Under the pieces are notes generated by a model, which was given only the letters and a program-made list of their open reading frames with translations, had not been told where the DNA came from and did not search any database. Shown in pieces: positions 24,550 through 35,596 of a stretch of 64,000 nucleotides of DNA; the first letter of the stretch is position 1, and the number at the start of each line of letters is the position of its first letter. The stretch spans positions 24,617,657 through 24,681,656 of the forward strand of contig NC_046674.1 of NCBI RefSeq assembly GCF_003369915.1, written 5' to 3'. The stretch comes from Drosophila miranda. Lineage: Eukaryota > Arthropoda > Insecta > Diptera > Drosophilidae. The position numbers were made by a program, and so were the translations under genes.

Positions 24550-24557
24550 CTTTTATA
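24550..24557 (-). promoter_or_regulatory. TATA box of Bob copy 1
   Basis: TATAAAAG on the minus strand. Transcription would start around 24525. TACCTGC sequences upstream at about 24580 and 24652 are one base away from the proneural E-box CACCTGC. Confidence 0.75.
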
Positions 24558-24954
24558 CCCGATGGCGACTCACCCTCTACCTGCGCAACGCGAGGGATGG
24601 AGGAATGCGTCATCACTTCTGGATCGTTAGGTCTGATCTCCGGTCCTTCGGGCAGGTAGGCGAGTACAGTTTACCTGTTCGATTGCATCGTAACGGATTT
24701 TCCGACGTGAAAATGTCTCTAGTGTGCCAATCTAGCAGGAGAATCTACTCGAAATTAATTGCAATTACTGAGGGCACTGTAAGTGCCACTCCTTACAACG
24801 TTTATTGATCCTTCAATAATATTTCAATTCGCGGGGGAAGAAGCCTTTGACAATTTTCACCAGCAAGCTTATCCACAGACTTACTAGTTTTCATGAATAC
24901 TGAGAGTGAAGGAATTATTTTCCAATTAAACCTGGTACTAGACTTTTCAATTAT

Positions 24955-25485
24955 ACTTCATACTCAAAGAGTTAAGGGATACCTTAGTTTTGTGGGGGAT
25001 ATGTGTAACACCCAGACGGAAGCATTTCCGACCCCCAAAGTATGTATATTCTTAATCAGCATCAAAAGTCGAGTGGATATAGCTATGTCTGTCCGTCCCG
25101 ATGAGCGCCTAGATCTCAGATAAACAAGAGCTAGAGAAACCCAAGTTTGTACGCAAACTCCTGTGATATTACACGGTTGCAAGTGTATTTCAATGTCTCG
25201 CCTCGTCCTTTTCCGCTACCACAAAGAACGAAAAGTGGTGGCTACCGGCTACCAGATTACCAAATCCTTATTATACCCAGAGTGAAGAAATCAATCTGCA
25301 GTGGCTACGCAACCCCCTTCAACGCGCTTACTCATTCTCTCTCACTCTTCTTCGTGCAGTGTGCGTCCCTGGCGGAGAGAAGAGAGATAGCAACAGTTTT
25401 TATTTTATTTTTACTGACTGTTAGACGCATTGTGATCGAAAGCGAATAAGCGTACAGAATGCCTCTATCTAGATATAGTAACAGG
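24955..25485 (+). mobile_element. DINE-1 (Helitron, SGM/ISY type) fragment 1
   Basis: It has typical DINE-1 landmarks: ACTCAAAGAGTTAAGGG, TGTGTAACACCCAGA, ATATTCTTAATCAGCATCA, GTCTGTCCGTCC, GCGCCTAGATCTCAGA, and CTCCTGTGATAT. It is a short non-autonomous element with no coding. It abuts the 3' UTR side of the uridine phosphorylase gene, and the same junction recurs at 45740. Confidence 0.75.
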
Positions 25486-25600
25486 TTTGGTCTTATTTTG
25501 GCAGAGAACTGAATACTTGGAGAACTGAGAACTTGGACGTGCCATAGAAAGCCTCGGGCGTGCCGCGAAAGTACTTAAATAAATAATCCTTCGCTGAAAT

Positions 25601-26891
25601 TCAGATCACCGATTCTCCTCCCATGCAGCGGGCAGGAACGTCTTCCACGTTTTTGGCTTCACTGACTTCATCCAGGAGTACTTTGCGAATGTATCGCGAC
25701 ACGAGCTCCCGAGGTCGCTTCTCCCACTCACTTACGGACTTCGGACATGCACGTATCTAATGTGAATCATCAAAGAATTATTTTTGAATTGTGTTAGTAA
25801 ATGCCAGATTCACTTACTTGATCACCCTTTATACGATCGATGACGCTAACGCAGACGACGGCAGAGCGTATATTGGCCCTTTTTGTGAGAGCGGCAAAAG
25901 CGGTACTCTCCATATCAAAATTGACCACTCCGTTACCCTTCAGGCCGAGAAGATAGGCGACCTTCGAGTGACTCGTGTAGTCGCAGAAGGCACCATCGAG
26001 TCGGGACTGGCCTTCATAGAAGTCGTCGGCGCAAATGGTCTTACCAATAATTGCCTCAAAGTCAACTTCGCAAGGATTCGCCAGTGATTGCAGTTCTTGG
26101 GCCAAACACTGGTCTAGTTGGCTGCAATGCTGCACGATTTTGCCCTGAACGATTACCTCATAATAGGGATTGAGCTTGCAGTCCAGTGCCTCCGAGCTGA
26201 TGACCACGGTTCCGGGCTCTATTCCGATGCCGCCGCAGGTCCCAATTCTGATGAATACGGGATTCTGACACTTTGCATAGTGCATCATCTTGATGAGCTC
26301 ATGGAGCAGTATGGAAATCGACGGACACCCCATGCCATGAGTTACACACAGTACTGGGCCCACTTTGTAGAGCGCAAAGCGATGACCATCGGTCATATTC
26401 CTAAGAGTAGTTACCGGGCTCAGCTTCAGACGGAGGTCCTTCATAATCCTGTAAGCAAATCTCTCCATGCGTCCAGGCGTACCACCCATGCAAACAAACT
26501 ACAGATTCAGAGCACTCCACCGAAATGACCACCGAAGGATCATTATTGCCATTATTTGACTTACCCGCACATCGCCAAAGACCTTGGGGAAGTTCGTCGT
26601 GGCCGTATCCATGCCCAGATGATAGAGAAAGTCAGGCTTGAGGCAAGGCAGGAAGGGATTGAGACCCTTTAGAGTGCTCTGATTTGGCGGCTTTTTGCAC
26701 CCCATCTTCATGTGCCTGACGAGCCGCCCAAGCTGCTTGCCCTGTGACCTCACCGATTCTGTGGGATCTAACTGTTCGCTTACACTGCTTATTGTGATTG
26801 TATTAGTAGTGCGGTACTTGCCCTTCAACTGGCAAACGTCGCGGGTCAAGTCGCATGGCATTGCGCCTGCAGTGTTGCACTTTGCGGCCAT
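25601..26891 (-). CDS. Uridine phosphorylase, copy 1 (3 exons)
   Basis: Predicted to cleave uridine with phosphate to uracil and ribose-1-phosphate (pyrimidine salvage, cytosol). Exons, 5' to 3' on the minus strand: 26891-26565, 26498-25818 and 25756-25601. Both introns have GTAAGT donors and AG acceptors, and the result is 387 residues. The start is ATG at 26891 in AGAAATGG context, opening MAAKCN. Family landmarks: FGDVRFVCMGGTP spanning the first splice at residue 109/110, HGMGCPSISILLHEL, RIGTCGGIG at 193-201 (phosphate binding), DFYEGQSRLDGA at 268-279 (uracil pocket) and FDMESTAFAAL at about 303-313 (ribose-binding Glu). All key segments are present, so the enzyme looks functional. It is intron-bearing, so not a retrocopy. 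A near twin lies at 45842-47130. Confidence 0.9.
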
Positions 26892-27069
26892 TTCTATTTT
26901 CAAATATAAAATTTATTGCTGTATTTCCACAAATGAATTTTGAATAAACCAAATCGTATTACGTACTTCAATACTACTACTGACTCGTCAGCAAACAACT
27001 CACTTGTTTTGTGAAACGTGAGGGAGAGACAGAGAGATGTAGCGGAAAAACATGTAGTGGAAACAAATA

Positions 27070-27290
27070 AAATTTGTATTTTAAAATTCTAATGAAATAG
27101 GTCATTAGGTGGAGAGGCGAATGAAGTGCAAGAATTAAGATTAAAACATAACCAGCGATCTTTCTTTCCCTCTATGTTTTTTGATATTGATTTTTTAGTT
27201 AATACAAATCATTTTTCGATTTTTAAATAACGAAACTTTTGATTTTAATTATACAATTTTATTGAAACTAGCTAGTTTTATTGTATTGTT
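27070..27290. other. AT-rich spacer
   Basis: Homology to the second uridine phosphorylase locus fades near 27075, after which the sequence is AT-rich and without recognisable features. Confidence 0.5.
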
Positions 27291-28060
27291 ATCCCGAATA
27301 CTCAAAATGAGTATTGGGGTATATTAGATTTGTGGTAAAAGTGGATGTGTGTAACGTCCAGAAGGAATCGTTTCCGACCCCATAAAGTATATATATTCTT
27401 GATCAGCTGATGCTGATTGAGCCGAGTCGATTGAGCCCTGTCTGTCTGTCCGTCCGTCCGTCTGTCCGTCCCTATCAGCGCCTAGTGCTCAAAGACTATA
27501 AGAGCTAGAGCAACGACATTTTTTATCCTGACTTCTGTGATATGTTACTGTTACAAGAATATTTCATAACTTTGCCCCACCCCCTTCCGCCCACACAAAG
27601 GGAGAAAATCTGTGGCATCCCCCCTTTTAAAGATACAAGAAAACAGAAAAACGCTGAATCGTAGAGGATGACTATATGTTCTAGAGTGTAAAATCTGAAC
27701 CAGATCGAATAATTATTATAGCCATAATCAAGAAAACAATTTCATTCTTTCTCGCTCTGTCTCTCTCTAACACACAGGTTTCATGGTCGGTTTTGCCAAT
27801 TGCAAAATGTGAGTTCAAGGATCTCAGAACCTATAAGAGCCAGAGCAACCAAATTTGGTATCCACACTCCTTTGATATCGGACCTTGACCGTTTGGTCTA
27901 CAAATTTCGCCATACCCCCTTCCGCCCCCGAAAAGGACGAAAATCTGGGGCATCCACAAGTCTCAGAGACTATTAAGGCTAGAGTAGTTAAATTTGGTAT
28001 CCGCACTTCTGTTAGATCTCACTATAAAACGTACATATATCTCAAAATTTCGCAGCTCAC
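27290..28060 (+). mobile_element. DINE-1 (Helitron) fragment 2, with internal repetition
   Basis: It starts CGAATACTCAAAATGAG and has the best-preserved core here (GTCCGTCCGTCCGTCTGTCC). A second partial unit follows, with ATCTCAGAACCTATAAGAGC near 27820 and TCTCAGAGACTATTAAGGC near 27961. This indicates nested or tandem DINE-1 pieces. No coding. Confidence 0.75.
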
Positions 28061-28746
28061 AGCGTTCCCCCTCGTTTTTTGTGAATTCCTTTCTTTTAGA
28101 CTAAATCTAAAACCCTGGAAATCCTCTATTAGATGCGTATATTACCGAATGGGCTCGCCCAGAAAATTACTTTTGCACCTCTTTTTGGCGGAGGGCCCTC
28201 TGTGCGTCGGCAAGAACAGAACAATATCTACCATTTTGGAGACCATTTCCCAAGAGTTTCAGTATTATAGGTGGGTCTAGTTCTTCGACCTTACATGGGT
28301 AATGCGATGGCGAGACAAACATGGCGAAATCTCGTCTGAAGATATTGAGTTGCTTAGGCTCCGAAAACGTGACACCAGTGAAGCTCCAAGAGATTCGATC
28401 CACTCATTTTATAGCAATATCGAGACCAATAATTGCAATAAGGAGAAGATATAGATCGTAAGTTCAGAATATACTTCCAAAGCTTTAGACTGCATCAAAG
28501 GCGATCATCTTATCCCAGCCATCAAAAGAAAATATGTACTTGGAGTCTGTTAAGGTTTAATAGTATCAAAACCTCGAATCACGACTAAATCTATGATGAG
28601 AGTTCATCTTAACGGAGCCACTGGTGTTTTTAAAACTGAGCTTATAATAATTGCGGTCCCTGATAAGTATTCATAACAGTCAGGGAGCTATATGCAGAAA
28701 ATGAGCTAGTGATGAGCTATGCTCAAGTCTTCTATTTTGTACTTCG

Positions 28747-29085
28747 TTGAGGCTTATAATATTTTATCCTCAGTGTTCGGGTATGGTAAGTACAAATCTT
28801 TCGGTTTTATTGTTATTTACAGATTTTGTGATACAGGATCACGGAGGTGACGAGGAGCTCGTCGCTAATTCATATGACTGCCGCCGAGCTGTTTATATGT
28901 CCTCAGTAGTTTGGCTGATCAGAGACTGCGACTCCAGCTCCGTGGTTATCACAGCTCCATACGAGCAGCGTGACGATTTGGCAGAACATTTCCCCTGGGA
29001 CTCTCCGCAGCTTTCGGCTGCTAAGTATCCATCGAACGATATAAGACCCAATAAGAATTTTAATCGCATAGACCTGAAGATCTGA
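28747..29085 (+). pseudogene. Decayed coding remnant ending in RIDLKI, copy 2
   Basis: An open frame whose last 43 or so residues (PYEQRDDL to RIDLKI and a stop) match the remnant at 23592-23846. A GTAAGT..TTTACAG pair at 28786-28822 resembles an intron but would be only 37 nt, too short for Drosophila. Function is unknown. It is tail-to-tail with Bob copy 2. Confidence 0.35.
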
Positions 29086-29149
29086 TGAGCTGCTAAAGTT
29101 AAAGATATCAGTAATATAAAAAATATGAGCAGATAGTTTTGTTTTTTTT

Positions 29150-29381
29150 CCTCGAGGGATTTTTTATTCTTAAGCCTAATTTTGAACCCTAAACAAACAA
29201 ACATGGAAGACAATTCTCGTAAGACTAATGGAAGACAATGATTATAGCTACTACTTAGGAAAAGTTAAAGCATTTGAAGATTTCTATATACATATACTAT
29301 ATAGTACAGTGTGAAAGCGACGTTTGATAGTGCTTTCGAGGCACAGAGGCAGGTCAGTCTTGTGCTCTCGTGATCACAGTT
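29150..29381 (-). promoter_or_regulatory. Bob copy 2 3' UTR with GY boxes, K box and polyA signal
   Basis: On the minus strand: TGTGAT at 29378-29373, GTCTTCC at 29236-29230 and 29211-29205, and AATAAA at 29168-29163. The layout is the same as in Bob copy 1. Confidence 0.8.
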
Positions 29382-29469
29382 TGAGTTTAAAGCCGGCGTG
29401 CTCGTTTATCGACCATGCGAGCAAGTCCCATCACAGATGCTCAGAGGGATCGCCAATGTGGCCATAGCC

Positions 29470-29703
29470 TCAGAGGAGACAGATTTTGCTGGACTCCCAT
29501 TGTTCGTTGAGCCAGTTCTGATGCTCCTCCTCGCTGTGGCACGTGTGACGGATCGCGCTGAGGTCCTTGCCCGCCTTCGAGTGGGTGAAGATCCGCCTGA
29601 TGCTCTTTAGCAGCTTCTTCATGTTGGTGGCGGCGCCGGTGAGAGAGCTCTTCTCCGGCACACCAGAGCTGGAGTTGAAACGATGAGCTGCTTCGGTATA
29701 CAT
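29470..29703 (-). CDS. Bob: Brother of Bearded (Bearded-family Neuralized inhibitor), copy 2
   Basis: A 77-residue protein identical to the copy at 24229-24462 except for the final Leu. It has the same amphipathic helix (28-39) and NWLN docking motif (63-66). A block of about 0.9 kb covering 3' UTR, coding region and promoter is nearly identical between copies. The flanking DNA is far more diverged or unrelated. This fits either a recent duplication or homogenisation by gene conversion. Confidence 0.9.
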   Translation of the reverse strand: MYTEAAHRFNSSSGVPEKSSLTGAATNMKKLLKSIRRIFTHSKAGKDLSAIRHTCHSEEEHQNWLNEQWESSKICLL

Positions 29704-29790
29704 GTTTCAGTTGAATGGAGAATTGCTGCCGATGATCTGCACAGATTGGGAACTGTAGTTCGAATGATACTCTGCCTCTGGCTGGGCTTG

Positions 29791-29798
29791 CTTTTATA
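29791..29798 (-). promoter_or_regulatory. TATA box of Bob copy 2
   Basis: TATAAAAG on the minus strand, at the same position relative to the start codon as in copy 1. Confidence 0.75.
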
Positions 29799-30448
29799 CC
29801 CGATGGCGACTCACCCTCTACCTGCGCAACGCGAGGGATGGAGGAATGCGTCATCACTTCTGGATCGTTAGGTCTGATCTCCGGTCCTTCGGGCAGGTAG
29901 GCGAGTACAGTTTACCTGATCGATTGCATCGTAACGGATTTTCCGACGTGAAAATGTCTCTAGTGTGCCAATCTAGCAGGAGAATCTACTCGAAATTAAT
30001 TGCAATTACTGAGGGCACTGTAAGTGCCACTCCTTACAACGTTTATTGATCCTTTAGTTGAAGCTACTTTGAAGCAGATATATAAGCATTAACTTAGCAT
30101 TAACATAGGCCACATGAAACGAAGTTTCTTCAAAATACACTTGCAGTTGGATAGGAACTTAGCAGAATTTAAAGGGTATGAGCTCGAAAATTCAATAAAA
30201 CCAAGATGGTAATTAAATTCTCGGGGGAAGCAACATTTGGCAATGCTTTTTAATATCGATTTTTAGCACAAGGATCCAAATAGCTTCGATGAATACAGAT
30301 AGGCGATTTTTCAATTTTGTCTTTCATTTAATAAAAAGTTTGAATATTTCTTGCCAAATTTAAGTCAGCGATTTTAAATTTTGAATCATTTTTATTTTTG
30401 TACCCAATATAAATTATTGAATAGCTATAAGCTAACAGCTTTATAGAT

Positions 30449-30690
30449 TTGAATCCATTGAGTGCAGAAACTATAGCTGCAAATATTGAAGAATTTGTAA
30501 TTGAAATGGATGTTGATCCTCAGAAATGTGTTGAATTTGGTTTTTATGGATGTGCTATAATGCCAGGTAAAGCTGGACGCGTTCAAACATGGCCGAAAAG
30601 CCTATATTTTAAGCTTGCAAGTCAAGGACTATACAAATTTTCCAAGAGCCAGCCATTCAAAGGTGTCCCAAATACACTCTTTTTGTGAAG
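30449..30690 (+). mobile_element. hAT-like transposase fragment (DUF4371/ZMYM1 type)
   Basis: The frame AETIAANIEEFVIEM..DPQKCVEFGFYGCAIMPGKAGRVQT matches a conserved segment of hAT-derived transposases of the ZMYM1/P52rIPK type (usual form: D..KC.G.G.DG...M.GK..GVQ). The nominal catalytic Asp is Tyr here, and homology is lost after SQGLYKF. It is a dead fragment of about 80 residues. Confidence 0.55.
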
Positions 30691-30699
30691 GTCGTCGGA

Positions 30700-33480
30700 A
30701 AAGTATAGTTTAAAAACAATGTTTTTGCGTTGGAAAAACTAAGCAAAGAAGGAAATACTTCCACAATAAAAGCTGAGTTTTAATTATATAATTTCAAAAT
30801 ATTAAGTTCTGGAAATAAACGTAGAATAAACCCAGAATTTGGGTACGCCCTTGCTTTTAAATGTTCTTTCTCATCTTCTCAATATTAAAGCTACCTAGAA
30901 CCGAGCACACCCAAGAATTTGATCATGTTTTATTCGGATACTCCCCAGAAAGACAAAGTATCGAAATCGATTTGGTTTCGGTAACGAATAATCTACTCCC
31001 ACACTCGAATAGTTTCTAATTAAGCAATTAAGTTCAAAGGTAATTAGGATTAACGTGGAAATTGCGATTTCCACCGTATCATTCGGAGGAGTAGTTTCGA
31101 TTCACTTCGATATGTGCGTAACCAAAACTCTCCACATTTCGGGGCGAAACTTTGTTCGCTGTGAAATGAGCGTAAAACACCAAATAGTTCGTGTCGAACA
31201 GCTGAAACGAAATGGTAACAGGATGCCAAAAGGAAAAGGGCCAGAAAGTCAGCTCTCAATTGAATTGCAACGATTTGGAACCAATCGATTTGGTGCGATG
31301 CAACATAGGTTTATTTCTAAGAAATAAAACGAAAAATGAATAATTGTCAAATGTCAAATGGGTTTCGACGGTAAATACCGTGACGTGTCCCGAACAACAA
31401 GTACGGATCGCTCTCGCCCACACTGCAGAAGTGCGCAGTCCTTTTTTGTCCTCCACAAGGCTCGGCATGACTTTTGTCTGTCTGTGCGAGGGATGCACAC
31501 TTGGACTAAACGGTGCATGTCCACAGATACCCGTGCACCCCGTCCACTGCTCAACGGATCCTTTTGCATCCTGGGCCAATTTGCAACGCTTGAACCGTCG
31601 TCCTATTCGAAATTGCCGGGCCGTATTTTCTTTACTTTTCCTTCTACAACATTTCTGTGTGTCTCTTTCATTGTTTCGGTTGCGAGGCAACCGAAACGTC
31701 AGTTACGTGTGCGATGAATAATTGTATTTTGGCGACTTTGTCGCCAACTGCCAGTCGAAATCAATTCGTTCCAAGCCGAAAGTAAAGTTAAGTTCTGCAC
31801 AGAATAGGACTGTAACCATTATTGAAGCAAGCACGTACGGTGTGCAAATTAAAATTTCTACGCCAATCTAAATTTGTCCTCAAATACTTAGGAATTTCCT
31901 AACGAATCAATATTATTGGAACCGCCAGGTTCGTAAGTGAATCCGAAGATTTGTTTGAGTAAATAAAATAATAAATCTGGATGCTGGAGGTTTAATCATG
32001 AGATCAATTTTATAAATGCAATTAAAGTAAGCTGAATTTAGTCTATTTCAATTGGCATAAGTATGGACTAAAAATAAACAAATTATACTCGTGTGTTCCC
32101 GCTTGTTCTTTGTTTAGCAGGGGACCATCAAATCTGTAGAAAATCCTTTGGAATTATACGATATAATGGAGAGGGTAAATATTTTAATCCTGTGAGGTAG
32201 GTTCTGTTAGTCAGTTGCGGACTCCTGGTTATAGTCAAATAAATGTTGATATTGAAGGTAGATTGGAGAAGTACAAAATAAAGTATAAAAAACAAATTTA
32301 TATTTTAGCAGGAAAATGTTCATGGGGAACATTAAATAAAAATAAAATTCCTTTCTAAGAGACAAAACCATCTTGAAATGGTACAAATCTGATTGATAAA
32401 ATCATAGTGGTGGATTATTTGTTTGTGATAAAGATAGTTTAAATGAATATTGTGATAACTGGACGAGCTGAGGCTTAATAGTACATCCTAGCAGAATCTT
32501 GTGCTTATACTAATTCAGCTAGAACCAGAAAGACGCTTATAATCACTTGAAGTTCGAGTAACTACCAACCACTTTGATCATGAAGTCTATAACTCTTTCA
32601 TTTTTCCTTTTGGGCGCTGATATGCAATGATTGCATCTTACAAGTGGTGATGCAATTACTGCACCATCAAGTGGCCCGTGTGACACCAGCAGATCACCAG
32701 GCTGTTACGCGCGGATCCCAGGCAAAACGCAGTCCAACCGACCGAGGGGCGCTGCCGCATGACACACAGCGCGTAGCCAAACCGAACATGAAAATGCAGG
32801 AAAGATAGCAGTTAGACTAATAGGCGAGGTACATTTTAACTAAACTTATTAAAATTACTAATTACGAGAAAGGTATGTGAATACCAGTAATTTAATAAGA
32901 GGAAGGGAATTAGTGGTGTATATAATCTGGTAGAGGGAATAATAATCCCTTATTATAAGACCGTAAACGGTTCATGCAAGGAATAATTCGATCTCAAAAG
33001 TGGAAGGGACAACGATATCACACCAAGCATTTTTCTACGATAAAACCCAAACATCTATGTATGATTCGTTTTAATGACAACAATATAGGGGTTTGATTTC
33101 AGCCACCTTCTGAAAAAGTGCGAATACATGTGTGTGTGTTAGCGCACAGTCTTTTTCGTGACCGTGATTTTCTTTGGCAGCTTATATTGCCATCCGATCC
33201 GAGCTATTCATAAATAATGCTACATATGTACATATATGCAAGCTTTTGGTGAAACATTTATATAACTGGAAGACAATTTTAAATATATGGGACGGGAATC
33301 GCTAAAAAAACTCGGCTTGTCATCCCGATCAGGAACATTTATTTACATAAGTATATTTTATGGGGTCGAGATGCTTTCTTCGGTGCGTTACCAAAATCTA
33401 AATAATTGAATATTCCCCTATTCAAGGGTTTTTATGGGCTATTCTGTCTCTTTTCTTGAAAGTTTAAACTTTGCAGATTC
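30700..33480. other. Gene-poor spacer with palindromes
   Basis: AT-rich. It includes the hairpin cluster at 31055-31747 and an otherwise unremarkable stretch to 33480. Open frames at 31344-31721 overlap on both strands with no recognisable domain. Confidence 0.5.
31055..31747. repeat. Cluster of perfect inverted repeats
   Basis: Perfect hairpins: GTGGAAAT/ATTTCCAC (31055-31074, 4-nt loop), ACGGTA/TACCGT near 31369-31382, GTTTCGGTTGC/GCAACCGAAAC (31673-31697, 3-nt loop), and TTGGCGAC/GTCGCCAA (31729-31747, 3-nt loop). Confidence 0.8.
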
Positions 33481-33482
33481 GT

Positions 33483-33884
33483 TCATACTTTGCTCCTAAA
33501 CCACAAAATTGAGGGCAACAAATCTAAATCTAAATCTAAATTACAATCACCAATTAATATCTTGCTCGTGGATGCGAGCAAAATGAAGGCGAGGAAATTG
33601 AATTTCCTTACTGGATTACCTGGAACATTGAAAAACGAAAACAAACGCTGCCATGGATAGAAGAGCTCATTATTGAATATCAGCAGAGTGAAACGAATCC
33701 ATTCGAGACAAGAGGCTGCACACAGGACATAAATCGTATTAGAAAACCAATCAACCGTTTCAAATGGGATACATTTTTGTTCTTGGTCATGTTCTCGCTT
33801 CGGATATTTTTCTTTCGGGTCAAAGATTTTGGAGAAGCGTTGCAAATTGAGTTGGGATGCTGTTTGAATGCTGACCCGATCCAT
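33483..33884 (-). CDS. Unrecognised 133-residue open frame
   Basis: Starts at an ATG (MDRVSIQT). It has a charged N-terminus (KEKYPKREHDQEQK) and two moderately hydrophobic segments (IYVLCAASCLEWIRFTLLIF and FNFLAFILLAS). I recognise no family, TATA box or splice signal. Most likely chance or a decayed gene. Confidence 0.2.
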   Translation of the reverse strand: MDRVSIQTASQLNLQRFSKIFDPKEKYPKREHDQEQKCIPFETVDWFSNTIYVLCAASCLEWIRFTLLIFNNELFYPWQRLFSFFNVPGNPVRKFNFLAFILLASTSKILIGDCNLDLDLDLLPSILWFRSKV

Positions 33885-33921
33885 ATGTGTAGGGGATGAA
33901 AAGGAGTGGGGAGTTAAATAG

Positions 33922-34012
33922 GATGCACTAACTAAGAGTAGTTGCAGTGCTAGTTAGAAAGGCTCTAAATATTGGAGATCTGTACCAAAAATCAATGTTG
34001 GTGGCCTCAAGT
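33922..34012 (+). repeat. Dispersed repeat unit A, copy 1
   Basis: ATGCACTAACTAAG..GTAGTTGCAGTGCTAGTTAG plus about 50 bp downstream is shared with 35892-35975. CTAACTA and TAGTTAG can pair as a short stem. The second copy is fused to a DINE-1 fragment, so this may be a Helitron 3' portion. Confidence 0.6.
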
Positions 34013-35248
34013 ACACCCAATTTGTCGGCTATTTGAAAGCAAATTGAAGGTGTCTTTCTAACTATTTTGTAGCCCATCGAGAGAAAGAGAAAGAACCCAT
34101 ACAACAGGAGACAACACGTAGGCCTACCCACGAAGATCACAAAAGTGCCGATCGATGAGTAAAGACAGAGGCAGAGGCAGAGAAGCGAAGAGGAAACTGC
34201 TACTTTTCGCACAATGCTCTGGCGTATGAAAAGAGACACCTCCAAACTATTCCCTTGTCACTACAGTGCTATATACACGGCCTCTTCCTACAGCTCGGGC
34301 CTCTGTCAAACCGAGGCCTCCGTCACCTGGTGCGATTACCAGCTACAATGGCGAGCGGCTACGGCAGGATCAAAGCGGAAAATTCATTTGGCTTGGTGGT
34401 CTTGGTCTCGGTCCTGGTCTCGGTTTTGCTTTTGATCTTCGCAAAAGCGATCTTTTATATCGATCAACACGATTTTCACTTAGTTGCCCAGTTCATTAGA
34501 CACATCATTGTATGGGCAACGGGAAGAAGGCTACAACAAATCCCTTAATTGTTTTAACAAGAACCTGCTTTAGATCGAGGGATTGCTTTGCTTTGCCACT
34601 TATAGGGGACTTGAGATAAAACATAACCAAATAATGTTTAGTCCAAGTGGGAACTAATAACTTTTGATAGCAAAATATTTACATAAGTACATATTTATAA
34701 GCGTTTCCACCGAGACCAGCAAGTTGAATTTTAATAAAAACGTACGAGTATTTCCATAAAGTAGTTTAAACAATTAACATAACATTCTATTAACTTTGAT
34801 GTAAAAACAGAAACAGTTACCTTTTTTCCTGATTTTTTGCTATTTGTAGTCATGTTTTCCAGTATTTCTTCTCTCCTACAAGGAAGATGATTATTGATAA
34901 AAGCTCTTCCACAATACCTTTCTTACATATTAAACTATCTAACAAAAGTTCCAATCAAAATGGTTCAATCTCGTCTAACGGTATATATTTTAAGCTGTTA
35001 TTAGCCGAGGAAATTGATGTCCTCTTGGGTATCTTGAATTATCTTGAAAACGAAAAAGTGCCTTAGGACCAATTATAGGGCTCAGAAGAGTTCTAAGCTA
35101 GACAGTTGTGGTTTTCGCGCCCAAAAATTCAAATGCATGCACATAGGCAATATTTCAATATATTGTAGATAATTGAAAAAATGATTTTGATTTTACCCAA
35201 AAATGGTTTATAATATTGTTTAAATGCATGTTGCATTGTGCATCATGT

Positions 35249-35284
35249 TGTGATGCATGCATCACACTGGACATGTCTAGACAT
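35249..35284. repeat. 18-bp perfect palindrome with a neighbouring 12-bp palindrome
   Basis: TGTGATGCATGCATCACA at 35249-35266 is self-complementary, and ATGTCTAGACAT at 35273-35284 is a second perfect palindrome. The surroundings are non-coding. Confidence 0.85.
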
Positions 35285-35596
35285 AGAAAACTTTTCAATC
35301 TAAGTAAATATCGAACCATTTCTTGGAACCTTTCTAGGGTTCGAAGCTCGGATTTCAACCAAATCTCTCTGTGCCATCGCCTGCATTCCACTCCTGTCCA
35401 AAGTTCGCCTTTGGACTGGAAACTTAAGGGATTCTCTATTCACTGATTTGGCTATATAATACCACTTTGTTCAATTGATGTTACAGGAAGCAGTCTTTTC
35501 TTTACGTACAAAACTTTAGTCATGTACACCCAGCTAGGATCAACGTTTCCGTATTGACCGTAATTTTTTTCTGGGCTAGTTTTGTCCCTAATTATA

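Noticed and set aside
24200-24616. 138-residue minus-strand frame overlapping Bob (also 29441-29857)
   Set aside because: It overlaps the Bob coding region in another frame and starts upstream of the promoter. Bob's frame carries the family motifs.
26118-26528. 136-residue plus-strand open frame opposite uridine phosphorylase exon 2, repeated at 46358-46768
   Set aside because: It is the antisense shadow of the enzyme exon. Its conservation between copies follows from the sense gene.
28786-28822. GTAAGT..TTTACAG pair resembling an intron
   Set aside because: At 37 nt it is below the minimum length for spliced Drosophila introns.
23500-30060. Third Bob copy expected from D. melanogaster
   Set aside because: Signature sequences such as the helix-coding stretch and GGTATACATG start context occur only at the two loci reported.
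34255-34548. 97-residue frame with a hydrophobic segment (FGLVVLVSVLVSVLLLIF)
   Set aside because: The hydrophobic part is encoded by an imperfect TTGGTCTCGGTC repeat, and no promoter or homology is visible.
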